Numbered from the stretch's first letter, positions 8,627 to 16,519 are shown. The stretch: 48,580 nucleotides of DNA from CTSOIL-112 sp964293815 (GCA_964293815.1 CAXYYC010000017.1:1-48580), one strand, 5' to 3'. The notes: a model not told the origin generated them from the letters alone. Numbers and translations are program-made.

Positions 8627-8863
8627 CCTGAAACATTATTGTTATGTCCATCACGATAAGCGATGAAATGGAGGTCTCCACGAGCCGTGTATCAAACTAA
8701 TCATTATAGACAAGGTATGTCGCTTAACTGCTGACCCGTATTTTTCAAGCCTCGCATCATACCCGAAATGCCTGAAGAAAGTCTGAAGATTCAATGGGTG
8801 CGTAGCGCGCAACAAACCGAGCACTGCACCCGAATAGAGCATCGGCCAACCATCGAAGTCTGC

Positions 8864-8869
8864 TATAAT
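8864..8869 (+). promoter_or_regulatory. -10 element of the 6S RNA promoter
   Basis: A consensus TATAAT stands seven bases before the inferred 6S RNA 5' end. The -35 region is not a clear match. Confidence 0.6.
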
Positions 8870-8875
8870 GGAGCT

Positions 8876-9058
8876 GTTCCTGCGCCATTCGCGATTATTC
8901 GCCGTAGCTCTTTGAACCAATAATGTACTTTAGCTGTGAAACAGCATTAGGCTGGTGTGAGCGTCTCTTAGTCAGATGAACCCGAAGCTTAATTGATTAC
9001 AGCACCCTGAACCGCAAGGTTCAAGGGTTAGGCTCAACGAATGGTGCGGGAATTTTTT
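8876..9058 (+). ncRNA. ssrS: 6S RNA
   Basis: A roughly 183-nt non-coding RNA that mimics an open promoter and binds the housekeeping RNA polymerase holoenzyme in stationary phase. The 3' half carries the family hallmark CCTGAACCGCAAGGTTCAAG (9006-9025) followed by GGTTAGGCTC. The two ends close as a long stem: GTTCCTGCGCCATTCG (8876-8891) pairs with CGAATGGTGCGGGAAT (9038-9053) with only wobble and minor mismatches. A T-run at 9053-9058 ends it, and a TATAAT sits in front. The rest of the gap 8627-9177 shows no gene. A minus-strand frame at 8651-8920 runs into this RNA and is discounted. Confidence 0.85.
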
Positions 9059-9177
9059 GTCTGTTTGCCTCGAAATACATGCGCGAACAACATCTTCAGA
9101 ACAAAAATACCCTAATATTCAGTATTCTCTGTATTTTCCAAATATTTGTATCGCTCAAATCTTAATCATTCGAGGTC

Positions 9178-9993
9178 ATGGTGGACGGTTTTAATTGGTT
9201 GTGGTTGTGTTACCCCCTGCTCGGCTGCTTGGTCGGATTCATGGCGGGGCTTTTGGGCGTCGGCGGCGGTCTGATTTCCGTACCGTTCATCACCATTATT
9301 TTGGCTGCCAGCGGCATGCAGCACCCCGATTTGCATAAAATCGCTCTTGCCACCTCAACCACTACGATTTTATTTACATCGTTCTCCAGTATGCGCTCGC
9401 ACGTCGCGCACCAAAACGTTGAATGGCCTGCGGTCAAAGGCATTCTGCCGGGTATTATTGTGGGAACCTTGCTCGGAACCTATTTGGTGCATCTGATCCC
9501 AACCACGCCACTGCGCATCATCTTTATCGCTTTCACCTTTTATACCGCATACAGCATGTCATTCGGCGGCCAGCCCAAACCCGCGCGCACCCTGCCCGGC
9601 TCAGGCTGGCTATTTGGCGTGGGTACGGCGATTGGCAGTATTTCCACGCTGATTTCCGCTGGCGGCGGCTTTATCACCGTACCTTTTCTCATTGCGTGCA
9701 ATACCCCCGTGCGCCGCGCCATCGGCACATCAGCAACGCTGGGCTTTCCCATCGCCTTGAGCGGCGTGCTTTGGTATCTCATTAGCTTTTACAATGTCCC
9801 CGGCTTGCCCGAACACACGATTACCTACATTTACTGGCCGGCGGTACTCGGCGTGGTGGTGACCAGCGCGCTGTTCGCACCATTGGGTGCGCGTGCGGCG
9901 CAGAAATGGCCGGTCGCCACCATCAAAAAAGTATTCGCCGCGCTACTGCTGGCATTGGGTTTACACATGCTGTATACGGTTACGAAGCAATGA
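9178..9993 (+). CDS. TauE/SafE family (DUF81) membrane permease
   Basis: A 271-residue integral membrane protein with about eight hydrophobic segments and the two internally repeated glycine-rich signatures of the TauE/SafE family: GLLGVGGGLISVPF near residue 22 and ISAGGGFITVPFL near residue 160. Members export sulfite, sulfoacetate or other small organosulfur anions, and many remain unassigned. The substrate here is unknown. Either ATG 9178 or GTG 9181 may be the start: the only Shine-Dalgarno-like GAGG (9172-9175) is too close to the ATG and better placed for the GTG. The patatin gene begins 15 bases downstream, so the two may be co-transcribed. Confidence 0.88.
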   Translation: MVDGFNWLWLCYPLLGCLVGFMAGLLGVGGGLISVPFITIILAASGMQHPDLHKIALATSTTTILFTSFSSMRSHVAHQNVEWPAVKGILPGIIVGTLLGTYLVHLIPTTPLRIIFIAFTFYTAYSMSFGGQPKPARTLPGSGWLFGVGTAIGSISTLISAGGGFITVPFLIACNTPVRRAIGTSATLGFPIALSGVLWYLISFYNVPGLPEHTITYIYWPAVLGVVVTSALFAPLGARAAQKWPVATIKKVFAALLLALGLHMLYTVTKQ

Positions 9994-10008
9994 TCGGAGC
10001 TTGAAACC

Positions 10009-12375
10009 ATGAAATCATCTTTACCCAAAACCGCTCTGCGCCATCGAATTTTACTGACGCTCATCATCAGCGCGGGCGCACTTTCGGCGAACGCATGGGC
10101 GCAGGACGGCACGGACACCCTGTCGCCAGACAAACTGAATACGAACGCCGAAACATCCGCTGTGTCCACCGTTGCCCCTTCCTCATCAGAACCCATACCA
10201 GCCAGCAAAGAAGCACAAACCCAACGCCCGAAAATCGGCGTAGCACTCTCTGGCGGAGGCTCGCGTGGTTTGGCGCATATTGGCGTGCTACGCACTTTGG
10301 AGCAACAGCATGTACCGATTGACTACATCGCCGGAACCAGCGCTGGCGCGCTCATTGGTGGAATGTACGCCAGCGGCATGAGTTTAGACGAAATCGAACA
10401 ACGCATCAAAAGCATGGATTTTGACAAAATCCTATATGAACGCCAAAGTCGCCAATCCCAAACCCAATTCGCCCGCGCCAATGAGTACTATGGCAACGGC
10501 ATGGTGGACATGAGCATCACGCGCGAAGGCGTGGTCGCGCTGCCACAATCGGTTATGCAAGACGGCAAAGTTGAACAAGCCCTACGCGAAATCCTCAAGG
10601 ATTACCCCTACGACACCAACTTTGACCGCCTACCGATCCCATTTCGCGCCGTCACCACCGATTTGGCCACGGGCGAAAAAGTCGTCTTGAGTAAAGGCAA
10701 ATTGGCTGAAGCGCTGCGTGCCAGCATGTCCATCCCTGCCGTATTCGCACCGGTTGAGATGGATGGCCGACTGTTGGTCGACGGCATGGTCGCCAGCAAC
10801 CTACCGATTGACGTCGTGCGTCAGATGGGCGCAGATCGCATCATTGCGGTCAATGTCGGTACCGGCCTGCTGCCCAAAGACAAAATCAAAAATGTGGTCA
10901 ATGTTTCCGAACAATTACTGAACATCTTGGTACAGCGCAATGTCACGGACGAAATCAAAACATTGGGCAAACAAGACGTTTACATTCCCGTGGATGTGGG
11001 CGACATCGGCAATCTGCAATTTAGCCGAATCAACGAAGCGATTGACTACGGCGTCAAAACCATGAGTGAACCAAAAATCTCACGTCAAGTCGCCTCACTC
11101 GCCATACCCGCTCAGCAATACAACAACCTGATGGCCAAACACGAAGTACAACCTGAGCCGAATAAACTCATCAGCTTCGTTCGTGTACAGACCAATGGCA
11201 TCGCCAACCCCGAAGCACTGCGCCGCAAAGTCACCCATCAAACCGGCAAACCATTGAATATGAACTTAGTGGACGAAGACATTCGCCAACTCATGAATGT
11301 GGATCGCATCGAATCGGTGCGTTACGACATTCAGCCGGTCGGCAATGCGTACGAGCTGGTTTATTACGTTCAAGAAAAAGACACCGCCAGCAACGCCGTG
11401 AGTGCTGGATTGGAACTGGCAACCAGCAATCTGACCAAACAAAACGTCGCGCTACATCTGTCCCACCGCAATGTCTGGCTCAACCGCTGGGGCGCGGAAT
11501 GGCGCAGCTATGTGACATTGGGCAAAAACACCGACGTCACCACCCTATTCAACCAACCGCTCAATTACGGCCAAAACTGGTTCATTCGACCACAACTCAA
11601 TTTCGGCTTTAGCAACAACCAAGCCTACCTGCCCGACCAAAACGACGCGGCCAGCGAATACGACGTCAACCGCCAAAATGCCAGCATCATGCTCGGACAA
11701 ACGCTCGGTGACAAAGGCGAATGGGGCATCAGCGCCCGTTGGCAACGCGCGCACCTTGCAAGCAACCTAACCAATCCCAACTTACTCATTCAGGGCGAAA
11801 CGCAGCGTCATTTCACGGTAGACGCCGAAATCACCTTGGATCAATTGGACGACCTATACATCCCGACCGATGGCTACTTATTGCGCGCCTATGGCCGCGT
11901 CGCACCGAAAAAATCCGAGGATACCGACACACGTTTTATCCAAGCCGGCATCAAAGGCCTCTGGGCCAAACGTCTGAACCCACGCCATTCGGTCGCATTC
12001 GGCTTTGAAGCCGCCGGTCAAAACAACCCCGGCAGTGTGTACCTATCACCCTACCATTTGGGCGGCTACCACCGCCTATCTGGCTACGAACAAAACCAAT
12101 TCATCGGCAACTACCTCGCATTGGCCGGCGTATCCTACCGCTACATCAGCCCGTGGAAAATGCTCAATAAACCACTGATTCTCGGCAGCACCATCGAAGC
12201 GGGTAATACATGGGAAAAAACCGACGACATCAGCAGCAAAGGACTGAAAATGTCCGCCAGCCTGTTCGGCGCCATCAACACACCCATCGGCCCCGCACAA
12301 CTGGGCTTAGGCATCACCCGCAGCGGCAATGCCAACCTCTATTTCTATCTGGGCAGAACCTTCTCCGACTGGTAA
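10009..12375 (+). CDS. Patatin-like phospholipase fused to an outer-membrane barrel (PlpD-like, type Vd secretion)
   Basis: A 788-residue exported protein with a signal peptide cleaved probably after AWA (about residue 31). Residues 75-275 form a patatin domain: oxyanion loop SGGGSRG, nucleophile Ser111 in GTSAG, and catalytic Asp258 in VDGM. The Ser-Asp spacing of 147 equals that of Pseudomonas PlpD. A POTRA-like region (about 385-455) precedes a C-terminal 16-strand Omp85-type barrel (about 460-788). In this family the lipase domain is carried through the barrel to the surface and may be released. The last residues are GRTFSDW, so the barrel ends in Trp rather than the usual Phe. The site GGAG at 9997-10000 supports ATG 10009. 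The lipid substrate is not known. Confidence 0.9.
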   Translation: MKSSLPKTALRHRILLTLIISAGALSANAWAQDGTDTLSPDKLNTNAETSAVSTVAPSSSEPIPASKEAQTQRPKIGVALSGGGSRGLAHIGVLRTLEQQHVPIDYIAGTSAGALIGGMYASGMSLDEIEQRIKSMDFDKILYERQSRQSQTQFARANEYYGNGMVDMSITREGVVALPQSVMQDGKVEQALREILKDYPYDTNFDRLPIPFRAVTTDLATGEKVVLSKGKLAEALRASMSIPAVFAPVEMDGRLLVDGMVASNLPIDVVRQMGADRIIAVNVGTGLLPKDKIKNVVNVSEQLLNILVQRNVTDEIKTLGKQDVYIPVDVGDIGNLQFSRINEAIDYGVKTMSEPKISRQVASLAIPAQQYNNLMAKHEVQPEPNKLISFVRVQTNGIANPEALRRKVTHQTGKPLNMNLVDEDIRQLMNVDRIESVRYDIQPVGNAYELVYYVQEKDTASNAVSAGLELATSNLTKQNVALHLSHRNVWLNRWGAEWRSYVTLGKNTDVTTLFNQPLNYGQNWFIRPQLNFGFSNNQAYLPDQNDAASEYDVNRQNASIMLGQTLGDKGEWGISARWQRAHLASNLTNPNLLIQGETQRHFTVDAEITLDQLDDLYIPTDGYLLRAYGRVAPKKSEDTDTRFIQAGIKGLWAKRLNPRHSVAFGFEAAGQNNPGSVYLSPYHLGGYHRLSGYEQNQFIGNYLALAGVSYRYISPWKMLNKPLILGSTIEAGNTWEKTDDISSKGLKMSASLFGAINTPIGPAQLGLGITRSGNANLYFYLGRTFSDW

Positions 12376-12380
12376 ATATC

Positions 12381-13232
12381 ATGTACACATCCACCCATAC
12401 CGCCACCGCAGGCTTTATCCCACAATTACAACACGCTTGGCAAACCAACCACTCATTGCTCTGCGTTGGTCTTGACCCAAGCCCAGAAAAACTTCCGACA
12501 CACCTGCGCTCATTGCCGACTGAACAAGCGTTTTACCAGTTTTGCGTCGACATCATCGACGCCACCGCGCCGTATGTCTGCGCATTCAAACCCCAGATTG
12601 CCTACTTTGCCGCCCACCGCGCCGAAGCCGCGCTCGAAGACATCATTCGCTACAGCAAACAACACCATCCGCAGATTCCCGTGATCTTGGACGCCAAGCG
12701 CGGCGACATCGGCTCCACCGCCGAACAATACGCCATCGAAGCATTCGAGCGTTACCAAGCCGACGCCGTCACCGTCAACCCATACATGGGCTTTGACTCG
12801 GTGCAACCCTATTTAGCCTATGACGATAAAGGCGTGATTATCCTGTGCCGCACCTCCAACTCGGGTGGCAGCGACCTACAATTTCTCAACGTGGACGGCA
12901 AACCACTGTACCAAATCGTCGCACACAAAGTCGCACACGAATGGAACACCAGCGGCCAATGCGCCCTCGTGGTCGGCGCCACCTTCCCCAACGAAATCGC
13001 CCAAGTGCGTGAAATCGTCGGCGACATGCCCCTGCTCATTCCCGGTATCGGCGCACAAGGCGGCGATCTGGCCGCCACCATGCAGGCTGGCCAAACCGCC
13101 AACGGCACCGGCGTCATCATCAACTCCTCGCGCGCCATCATCTACGCCAGCGCTGGAGAAAACTACACCCAAGCCGCCGCCCAAGCCGCTCAAGAAACGC
13201 AACAAGCCATCAATGCTCTACGCAAACGGTGA
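12381..13232 (+). CDS. pyrF: Orotidine 5'-phosphate decarboxylase (type 2)
   Basis: A 283-residue enzyme catalysing the last step of de novo UMP synthesis, OMP to UMP. The catalytic Asp-Lys-Asp cluster is DAKRGD at residues 104-109, followed by IGSTAEQYA. LCVGLDPSPEKLP near the start and the phosphate-binding IPGIGAQGGD near the end complete the active site. The length and motif belong to the longer type 2 subfamily found in Burkholderiales and Actinobacteria, not the roughly 240-residue E. coli or Neisseria type. Start ATG 12381 lies five bases after the patatin stop. The frame stays open upstream inside the patatin gene, but that extension (from 12210) is an overlap artefact. Likely co-transcribed with the patatin gene. 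Confidence 0.95.
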   Translation: MYTSTHTATAGFIPQLQHAWQTNHSLLCVGLDPSPEKLPTHLRSLPTEQAFYQFCVDIIDATAPYVCAFKPQIAYFAAHRAEAALEDIIRYSKQHHPQIPVILDAKRGDIGSTAEQYAIEAFERYQADAVTVNPYMGFDSVQPYLAYDDKGVIILCRTSNSGGSDLQFLNVDGKPLYQIVAHKVAHEWNTSGQCALVVGATFPNEIAQVREIVGDMPLLIPGIGAQGGDLAATMQAGQTANGTGVIINSSRAIIYASAGENYTQAAAQAAQETQQAINALRKR

Positions 13233-13264
13233 GTCAATCGTAATCGTTCAATGAATGAGAACTC

Positions 13265-13348
13265 GTAGGTCGGATACTTGTATCCGACAATAGTTTTTGG
13301 ATTAAGCAATTTTTAATGAGTGGTGTCGGATACAAGTATCCAACCTAC
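13265..13348. repeat. REP-like inverted pair after pyrF
   Basis: Two 25-base arms, 13265-13289 and 13324-13348, are inverted copies with one mismatch and 34 bases between them. Each arm contains its own small palindrome around CGGATACTTGTATCCG. This is the BIME/REP type of dispersed palindrome often placed after operons. It lies between the convergent pyrF and the 13352-13789 gene and may serve as a bidirectional transcript end, though it has no clear T-run. Confidence 0.7.
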
Positions 13349-13351
13349 AAA

Positions 13352-13789
13352 CTAATTCGTCTGCCTTCTAGACAGTAATTTGATGCTGCCATCGTTTTCG
13401 ATGGATATCTCGATCACTTCAACTGATGTGCTTAATTTGAGGACATTGCCGCGGAGCTGGTATTCAATAACCTCTTCATCGCCGCTCATATAAGTTAGAT
13501 AGAGCGATTTCAATGTATTGTTAAACGCGCGTACCACATAAAGATAGCCGCCGCGCTCTTCCTGAGCATCAATTAGAGCAATAGTATTGGTAACTTCATG
13601 ATGAACTATGTCGAGTACAGCTTCACAGTTATTAAATTTTCCTTTGAAATCAGATCGGGTGTGCTCGTTTTGATTTGAAATGATAAAGTCACAACGTTCA
13701 GGTGCTGTCGTAAAAAACCAAAGATTTTCTTTTGCAATAGATTGGCCACAAAGAAACAACAATGTTGCAGTAATAATGAGTTTAATCAT
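13352..13789 (-). CDS. Small exported protein of unknown function
   Basis: A 145-residue protein starting MIKLIITATLLFLCGQSIAK, a typical signal peptide probably cleaved after the IA. The mature part (about 125 residues) has two Cys (APERCDF and FNNCEA) that could form a disulfide. Its alternating short hydrophobic strands, such as GGYLYVVRAF and VLKLSTSVEVIEISI, suggest a beta-rich fold. I do not recognise a family. It lies downstream of an attC-like site, in the orientation expected of an integron cassette gene. Base composition looks lower in GC than the flanking housekeeping genes, which fits recent acquisition but is not proof. Confidence 0.6.
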   Translation of the reverse strand: MIKLIITATLLFLCGQSIAKENLWFFTTAPERCDFIISNQNEHTRSDFKGKFNNCEAVLDIVHHEVTNTIALIDAQEERGGYLYVVRAFNNTLKSLYLTYMSGDEEVIEYQLRGNVLKLSTSVEVIEISIENDGSIKLLSRRQTN

Positions 13790-13809
13790 GCTGGAAATGC
13801 TCCATGTAT

Positions 13810-13917
13810 GCCTAATGTTGGAGGTAAGCCGCGTTGTTGCACGGCCATAATCAGGAAAGCCCTTGCCTTGTAAGAATGCGGTAGCGCAACAACGTCCGCT
13901 TGGACGAGCTTATTCGG
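13810..13917 (-). other. attC-like recombination site
   Basis: Read on the minus strand, this segment starts at the stop codon of the 13910-14221 gene and runs CTCGTCCAAGCGGACG ... GCGGCTTACCTCC ... ATTAGGC, the layout of an integron attC (59-base element). Inner arms CGTTGTTGC (13832-13840) and GCAACAACG (13886-13894) pair perfectly, with AAGC (13826-13829) and GCTT (13898-13901) pairing outside an unpaired spacer, as in attC. The outer boxes are degenerate: ATTAGGC instead of GTTRRRY, and AATAAG for its partner. No integron integrase is in the window, so this may be a relic or a solitary cassette site. Confidence 0.45.
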
Positions 13918-14221
13918 TGGAAGCGTCTGTTGGAATTGTGTTGAATTCACTATTCTCCGTGTCAGGTTTTAGAGTGCTAAGTGCTTTCGTGCCAATTATT
14001 AAAATGAAATGAGGATATTCGTCGGGCCCGCCAAAGCTGTAGAGGGTAACGCCTTCTGGTAGTGTCCCATTGGGTGCGCCTGTGTTTGAATAAAGTTTAA
14101 GTGGTTTTGTGGTTACATAACGCGCAGATTTCAAAAATTTCTGTTTCTGGTACAAGCCGACGACAAAAAATGCCGTTGCAATAGAAAAGATCAGTATTGT
14201 TGCCTTTAGTGCAGTCTTCAT
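13910..14221 (-). CDS. Small single-helix membrane or exported protein, unknown
   Basis: A 103-residue protein with one N-terminal hydrophobic segment (residues 4-24, ALKATILIFSIATAFFVVGL) followed by a Lys-rich stretch, so it is either anchored with its body in the periplasm or exported. The body contains KPLKLYSNTGAPNGTLPEGV, which recalls an SH3-like stretch but is too short to call. The start is taken as ATG 14221; a GTG three codons upstream is possible. The stop overlaps the attC-like site, as cassette genes often do. It begins 18 bases after the 14240-14566 gene and is probably co-transcribed with it. No function can be assigned. Confidence 0.55.
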   Translation of the reverse strand: MKTALKATILIFSIATAFFVVGLYQKQKFLKSARYVTTKPLKLYSNTGAPNGTLPEGVTLYSFGGPDEYPHFILIIGTKALSTLKPDTENSEFNTIPTDASTE

Positions 14222-14239
14222 GAGTCTCACTTTTGCGCC

Positions 14240-14566
14240 CTACGGTTCGTCATACTCATCAGCATCTGCGCTCATAACCTCGAAAAATGAATTGAGTGAG
14301 CCATAGCCAAACCAAAATGGATATTCTTCTGGATGCGGGTCAAGCCCACTCCCCCAAACAAGGTGGACAATCACATATGTCCCGTCATTCAGGATAGCAA
14401 GCACATCGTCGTTGTCTACTCTTCGCCCAATGACTTTGGCTCCTTTTGCATACAAAGGATGTTGAGAGCTTATTTCAATATCGAGCTGGCATTGAATACC
14501 AGAGGCTTCTACATTGTCTTCAATTGCTCTCCAAGGTTTTTTCCATTGAAAGCTGCGTAAATTCAT
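14240..14566 (-). CDS. Small cytoplasmic protein of unknown function
   Basis: A 108-residue acidic protein without signal peptide or membrane segment. Features visible are VLAILNDGTYVIVHLVWG, the aromatic stretch EEYPFWFGYGS, and an acidic end (SADADEYDEP). The general make-up resembles small single-domain proteins found singly among accessory genes, some of which are immunity proteins, but no family is recognised and that idea is only a guess. It stands second in a same-strand set of three small genes (14983 down to 13910). Confidence 0.55.
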   Translation of the reverse strand: MNLRSFQWKKPWRAIEDNVEASGIQCQLDIEISSQHPLYAKGAKVIGRRVDNDDVLAILNDGTYVIVHLVWGSGLDPHPEEYPFWFGYGSLNSFFEVMSADADEYDEP

Positions 14567-14632
14567 ATTGAACCAAACGTTTAAAATAAACTTCTTTGGA
14601 ATGCGAGGTATGGAGGGAAGCCAAACGATGGT

Positions 14633-14983
14633 TTACTTTCCATACGAAACTTTTAGATCTTTCCAGCCGCACACTAATAATACTCTGTTGGCTTCTAACA
14701 TGACTTCTGACCAAACTTCGGATTCAAGCATTTCAGTCAGTGTATCTGGAAGCAATGCAACCCTTTCATCGTACAGACGGTTGAATTTAGCAAGCTCTAT
14801 AAGTTCTGAGCATGAGAAATCGGCTTCAAACGCTAAGAAGTCTGGATGATAAAAATCATCAAACCACTGATTTACAACCTCGTTTGCAATATTGATGGGT
14901 GCATTATTTTGGTACTCCAACTGCTGTGTCGGCGACGCGATCAGCTGAAGAGTGTTGATGATGTTAACACGATGCGGTCCCAT
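14633..14983 (-). CDS. Small acidic protein of unknown function
   Basis: A 116-residue soluble protein, predicted mostly helical, with NQWFDDFYHPDF, FSCSELIELAKFNRLYDERV and WSEVMLEANRVL as its notable stretches. I recall similar uncharacterised proteins with a WF-D-YHP pattern scattered through proteobacteria, but no function. ATG 14983 is the only good Met near the start; the first residues (MGPHRVNI) are less family-like than what follows from INTLQLIAS. It heads the three-gene set that ends at the attC-like site. Confidence 0.55.
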   Translation of the reverse strand: MGPHRVNIINTLQLIASPTQQLEYQNNAPINIANEVVNQWFDDFYHPDFLAFEADFSCSELIELAKFNRLYDERVALLPDTLTEMLESEVWSEVMLEANRVLLVCGWKDLKVSYGK

Positions 14984-15268
14984 GAAAACTAACTATATTG
15001 ATGCGTCACAAACTGACAGATAACATGAAAAATAACTCGCTTCATAAGACTCCTTCGATAAAAAAAAATAATCCATTGATTAATCATGAAAACTTGCGAA
15101 AATAAGTGTCTTTAATTATGGGCAAAAGTAATCATCCATTGATTCTGCCTGATTTTATACCATTGTTTTCACGCCATTTGATATTTTTTGTATTGTTCAC
15201 CCTGCATCCATTTGCTTTATAAGGTGAATGATAAAACCGATCCTCGGTGTGACGCTTGAGCCTCATAT
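14984..15268. other. AT-rich intergenic stretch, no gene seen
   Basis: The bases between the 14633-14983 gene and the DUF883 terminator are AT-rich and hold no plausible gene on either strand. An 11-base direct repeat ATCCATTGATT occurs at 15071-15081 and 15134-15144. The promoter for the small-gene set on the minus strand should lie near 14990-15060, but no consensus element stands out. Confidence 0.5.
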
Positions 15269-15302
15269 AAAAAAACGGCACGAAATTATCGTACCGTTTT
15301 TT
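15269..15302 (-). terminator. Terminator of the DUF883 gene
   Basis: ACGGCACGA (15275-15283) pairs with TCGTACCGT (15289-15297) with one C-A mismatch. It is flanked by an A-run on the left and a T-run on the right, so it can work in both directions. It lies just past the DUF883 stop on the minus strand. Confidence 0.75.
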
Positions 15303-15358
15303 ATACTGTTTCGTTTCAATGAACGATTTTTACAGCGTTAAAAGCATCGCTACTCAGC

Positions 15359-15694
15359 TCAGTTCAATTTCGGCGGTTCTGAGTCAATCACGTTGCCATC
15401 CGATGGTTTGTTACCTTCACCGTCTTTGCGCATCAACGCGCCAATCATCAAGCCCAAGCTGGCAGCCACGCCAACCGCTTTCCACGGGTTTTCTTTGACG
15501 TAGTTTTGTGCCACGTCGCCGACTTGTTTGGCTTTATCAACCGCTTCCTCTTGCAAGGTTTGGCTACTGCTACGCACTTTTTCCAGTAATTCTTCGGCGT
15601 TTTTACGCAATTCGCCGGCTTGATCCTGCGAGCCATTGGTCGCTTGACGCAACAACGCTTCTGCCTGCTGTAATAAATCTTTAAATGCACTCAT
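15359..15694 (-). CDS. DUF883 (ElaB/YqjD-like) membrane-anchored protein
   Basis: A 111-residue protein with a long amphipathic, coiled-coil-like helix (about 3-65) and a C-terminal membrane segment preceded by the family signature NPWKAVGVAASLGLMIGAL (about 70-90). E. coli members ElaB and YqjD are inner-membrane proteins that bind ribosomes and are stationary-phase induced under RpoS; the same role here is inferred from family. ATG 15694 is preferred over ATG 15697 because the AGGAG site gives a six-base spacing. A hydrophilic tail of about 20 residues follows the helix. It follows yebC on the same strand after a possible terminator. Confidence 0.88.
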   Translation of the reverse strand: MSAFKDLLQQAEALLRQATNGSQDQAGELRKNAEELLEKVRSSSQTLQEEAVDKAKQVGDVAQNYVKENPWKAVGVAASLGLMIGALMRKDGEGNKPSDGNVIDSEPPKLN

Positions 15695-15716
15695 CATTTG
15701 CTCCTTTTAGCAAAAC

Positions 15717-15736
15717 CCCGCTCATGCGGACGCGGG
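15717..15736 (-). terminator. Possible terminator of yebC
   Basis: CCCGC (15717-15721) and GCGGG (15732-15736) can pair, followed on the minus strand by GTTTTG. The stem is short and the T-run has only four bases, so termination may be partial. Confidence 0.4.
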
Positions 15737-15790
15737 CATTAACAACTGATTTGCCGTTCAGGATGACAAGTTTTTAACATTTCGTTAAAT

Positions 15791-16519
15791 TTATTCTACA
15801 TCCATCACGGCGTTGGTATACACATCTTGAACGTCGTCCAAATCTTCGAGCATATCGATGATTTTTTGCATTTTCACTGCGTCATCGCCGGTCAATTCGA
15901 TTTCGTTTTGCGGACGCATGGTGATATCGGACTCTTCAAAACTTAATTTGGCGGCTTCAAAGGCATTTTTCAAGGCTTCGTAGTCTGTCGGATCGCAAAT
16001 GACTTCAACGCCGCCTTCGTCATCGGTGATGACGTCTTGTGCGCCGTTTTCGAGCGCCACATTCATCACCTCGTCCTCTGAAATGCCGGGTGCGAACATG
16101 AATTGCCCGACGTGGTCGAACATGAAGGCGACCGAGCCGTCGGTGCCGAGATTGCCGCCATTTTTGGAGAGCGCGTGACGCACCTCGGCGACCGTGCGCG
16201 TGCGGTTGTCGGTCATGGTGTCAATAATGACGGCCGCGCCGCCAATGCCGTAGCCTTCGTAGCGAATTTCTTCGTAGTCTGCGCCGTCGCCGCCGCCCAC
16301 GCCTCGGTCAATCGCGCGTTTGATGTTGTCATTGGGCATATTGGCGGCTTTGGCCTTGTCGATTGCCAAGCGTAAACGCGGATTGGCGTTCACGTCACCG
16401 CCGCCATTTTTCGCTGCGACTTGTAATTCTTTGATGACCCGCGTCCAAACTTTTCCGCGTGTCGCGTCGGCGCGTGCTTTTTTGTGTTTGATATTCGCCC
16501 ATTTGCTGTGTCCGGCCAT
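15791..16519 (-). CDS. yebC: YebC/PmpR family protein
   Basis: A 242-residue protein starting MAGHSKWANIKHKKARAD, the invariant YebC N-terminus. It contains NMPNDNIKRAIDRGVGG and YEGYGIGGAAVIIDTMTDN, and is of full family length. YebC proteins were long called DNA-binding regulators; recent work links them to translation of difficult, proline-containing stretches, and which role applies here cannot be told. The AAGGA before ATG 16519 is well spaced. It is transcribed away from the DUF853 gene, so the 16520-16710 gap must hold divergent promoters; a TATAAT at 16613-16618 suits the rightward one. Confidence 0.96.
   Translation of the reverse strand: MAGHSKWANIKHKKARADATRGKVWTRVIKELQVAAKNGGGDVNANPRLRLAIDKAKAANMPNDNIKRAIDRGVGGGDGADYEEIRYEGYGIGGAAVIIDTMTDNRTRTVAEVRHALSKNGGNLGTDGSVAFMFDHVGQFMFAPGISEDEVMNVALENGAQDVITDDEGGVEVICDPTDYEALKNAFEAAKLSFEESDITMRPQNEIELTGDDAVKMQKIIDMLEDLDDVQDVYTNAVMDVE

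Noticed and set aside
8651..8920. Minus-strand open frame of 89 codons
   Set aside because: It overlaps the 5' half of the 6S RNA and its promoter, has no family-like sequence and no ribosome site.
12210..12380. N-terminal extension of pyrF by 57 codons
   Set aside because: It lies wholly within the patatin gene in another frame and is not like any PyrF; the ATG at 12381 gives the family N-terminus.
13265..13348. Inverted pair after pyrF as a second attC site
   Set aside because: It lacks the attC box order and unpaired spacers; the two long near-perfect arms fit a REP-type pair better.
14568..14849. Plus-strand frame in the small-gene patch
   Set aside because: It is antisense to the better-supported 14633-14983 gene, and its Ser-rich composition is that of a shadow frame.
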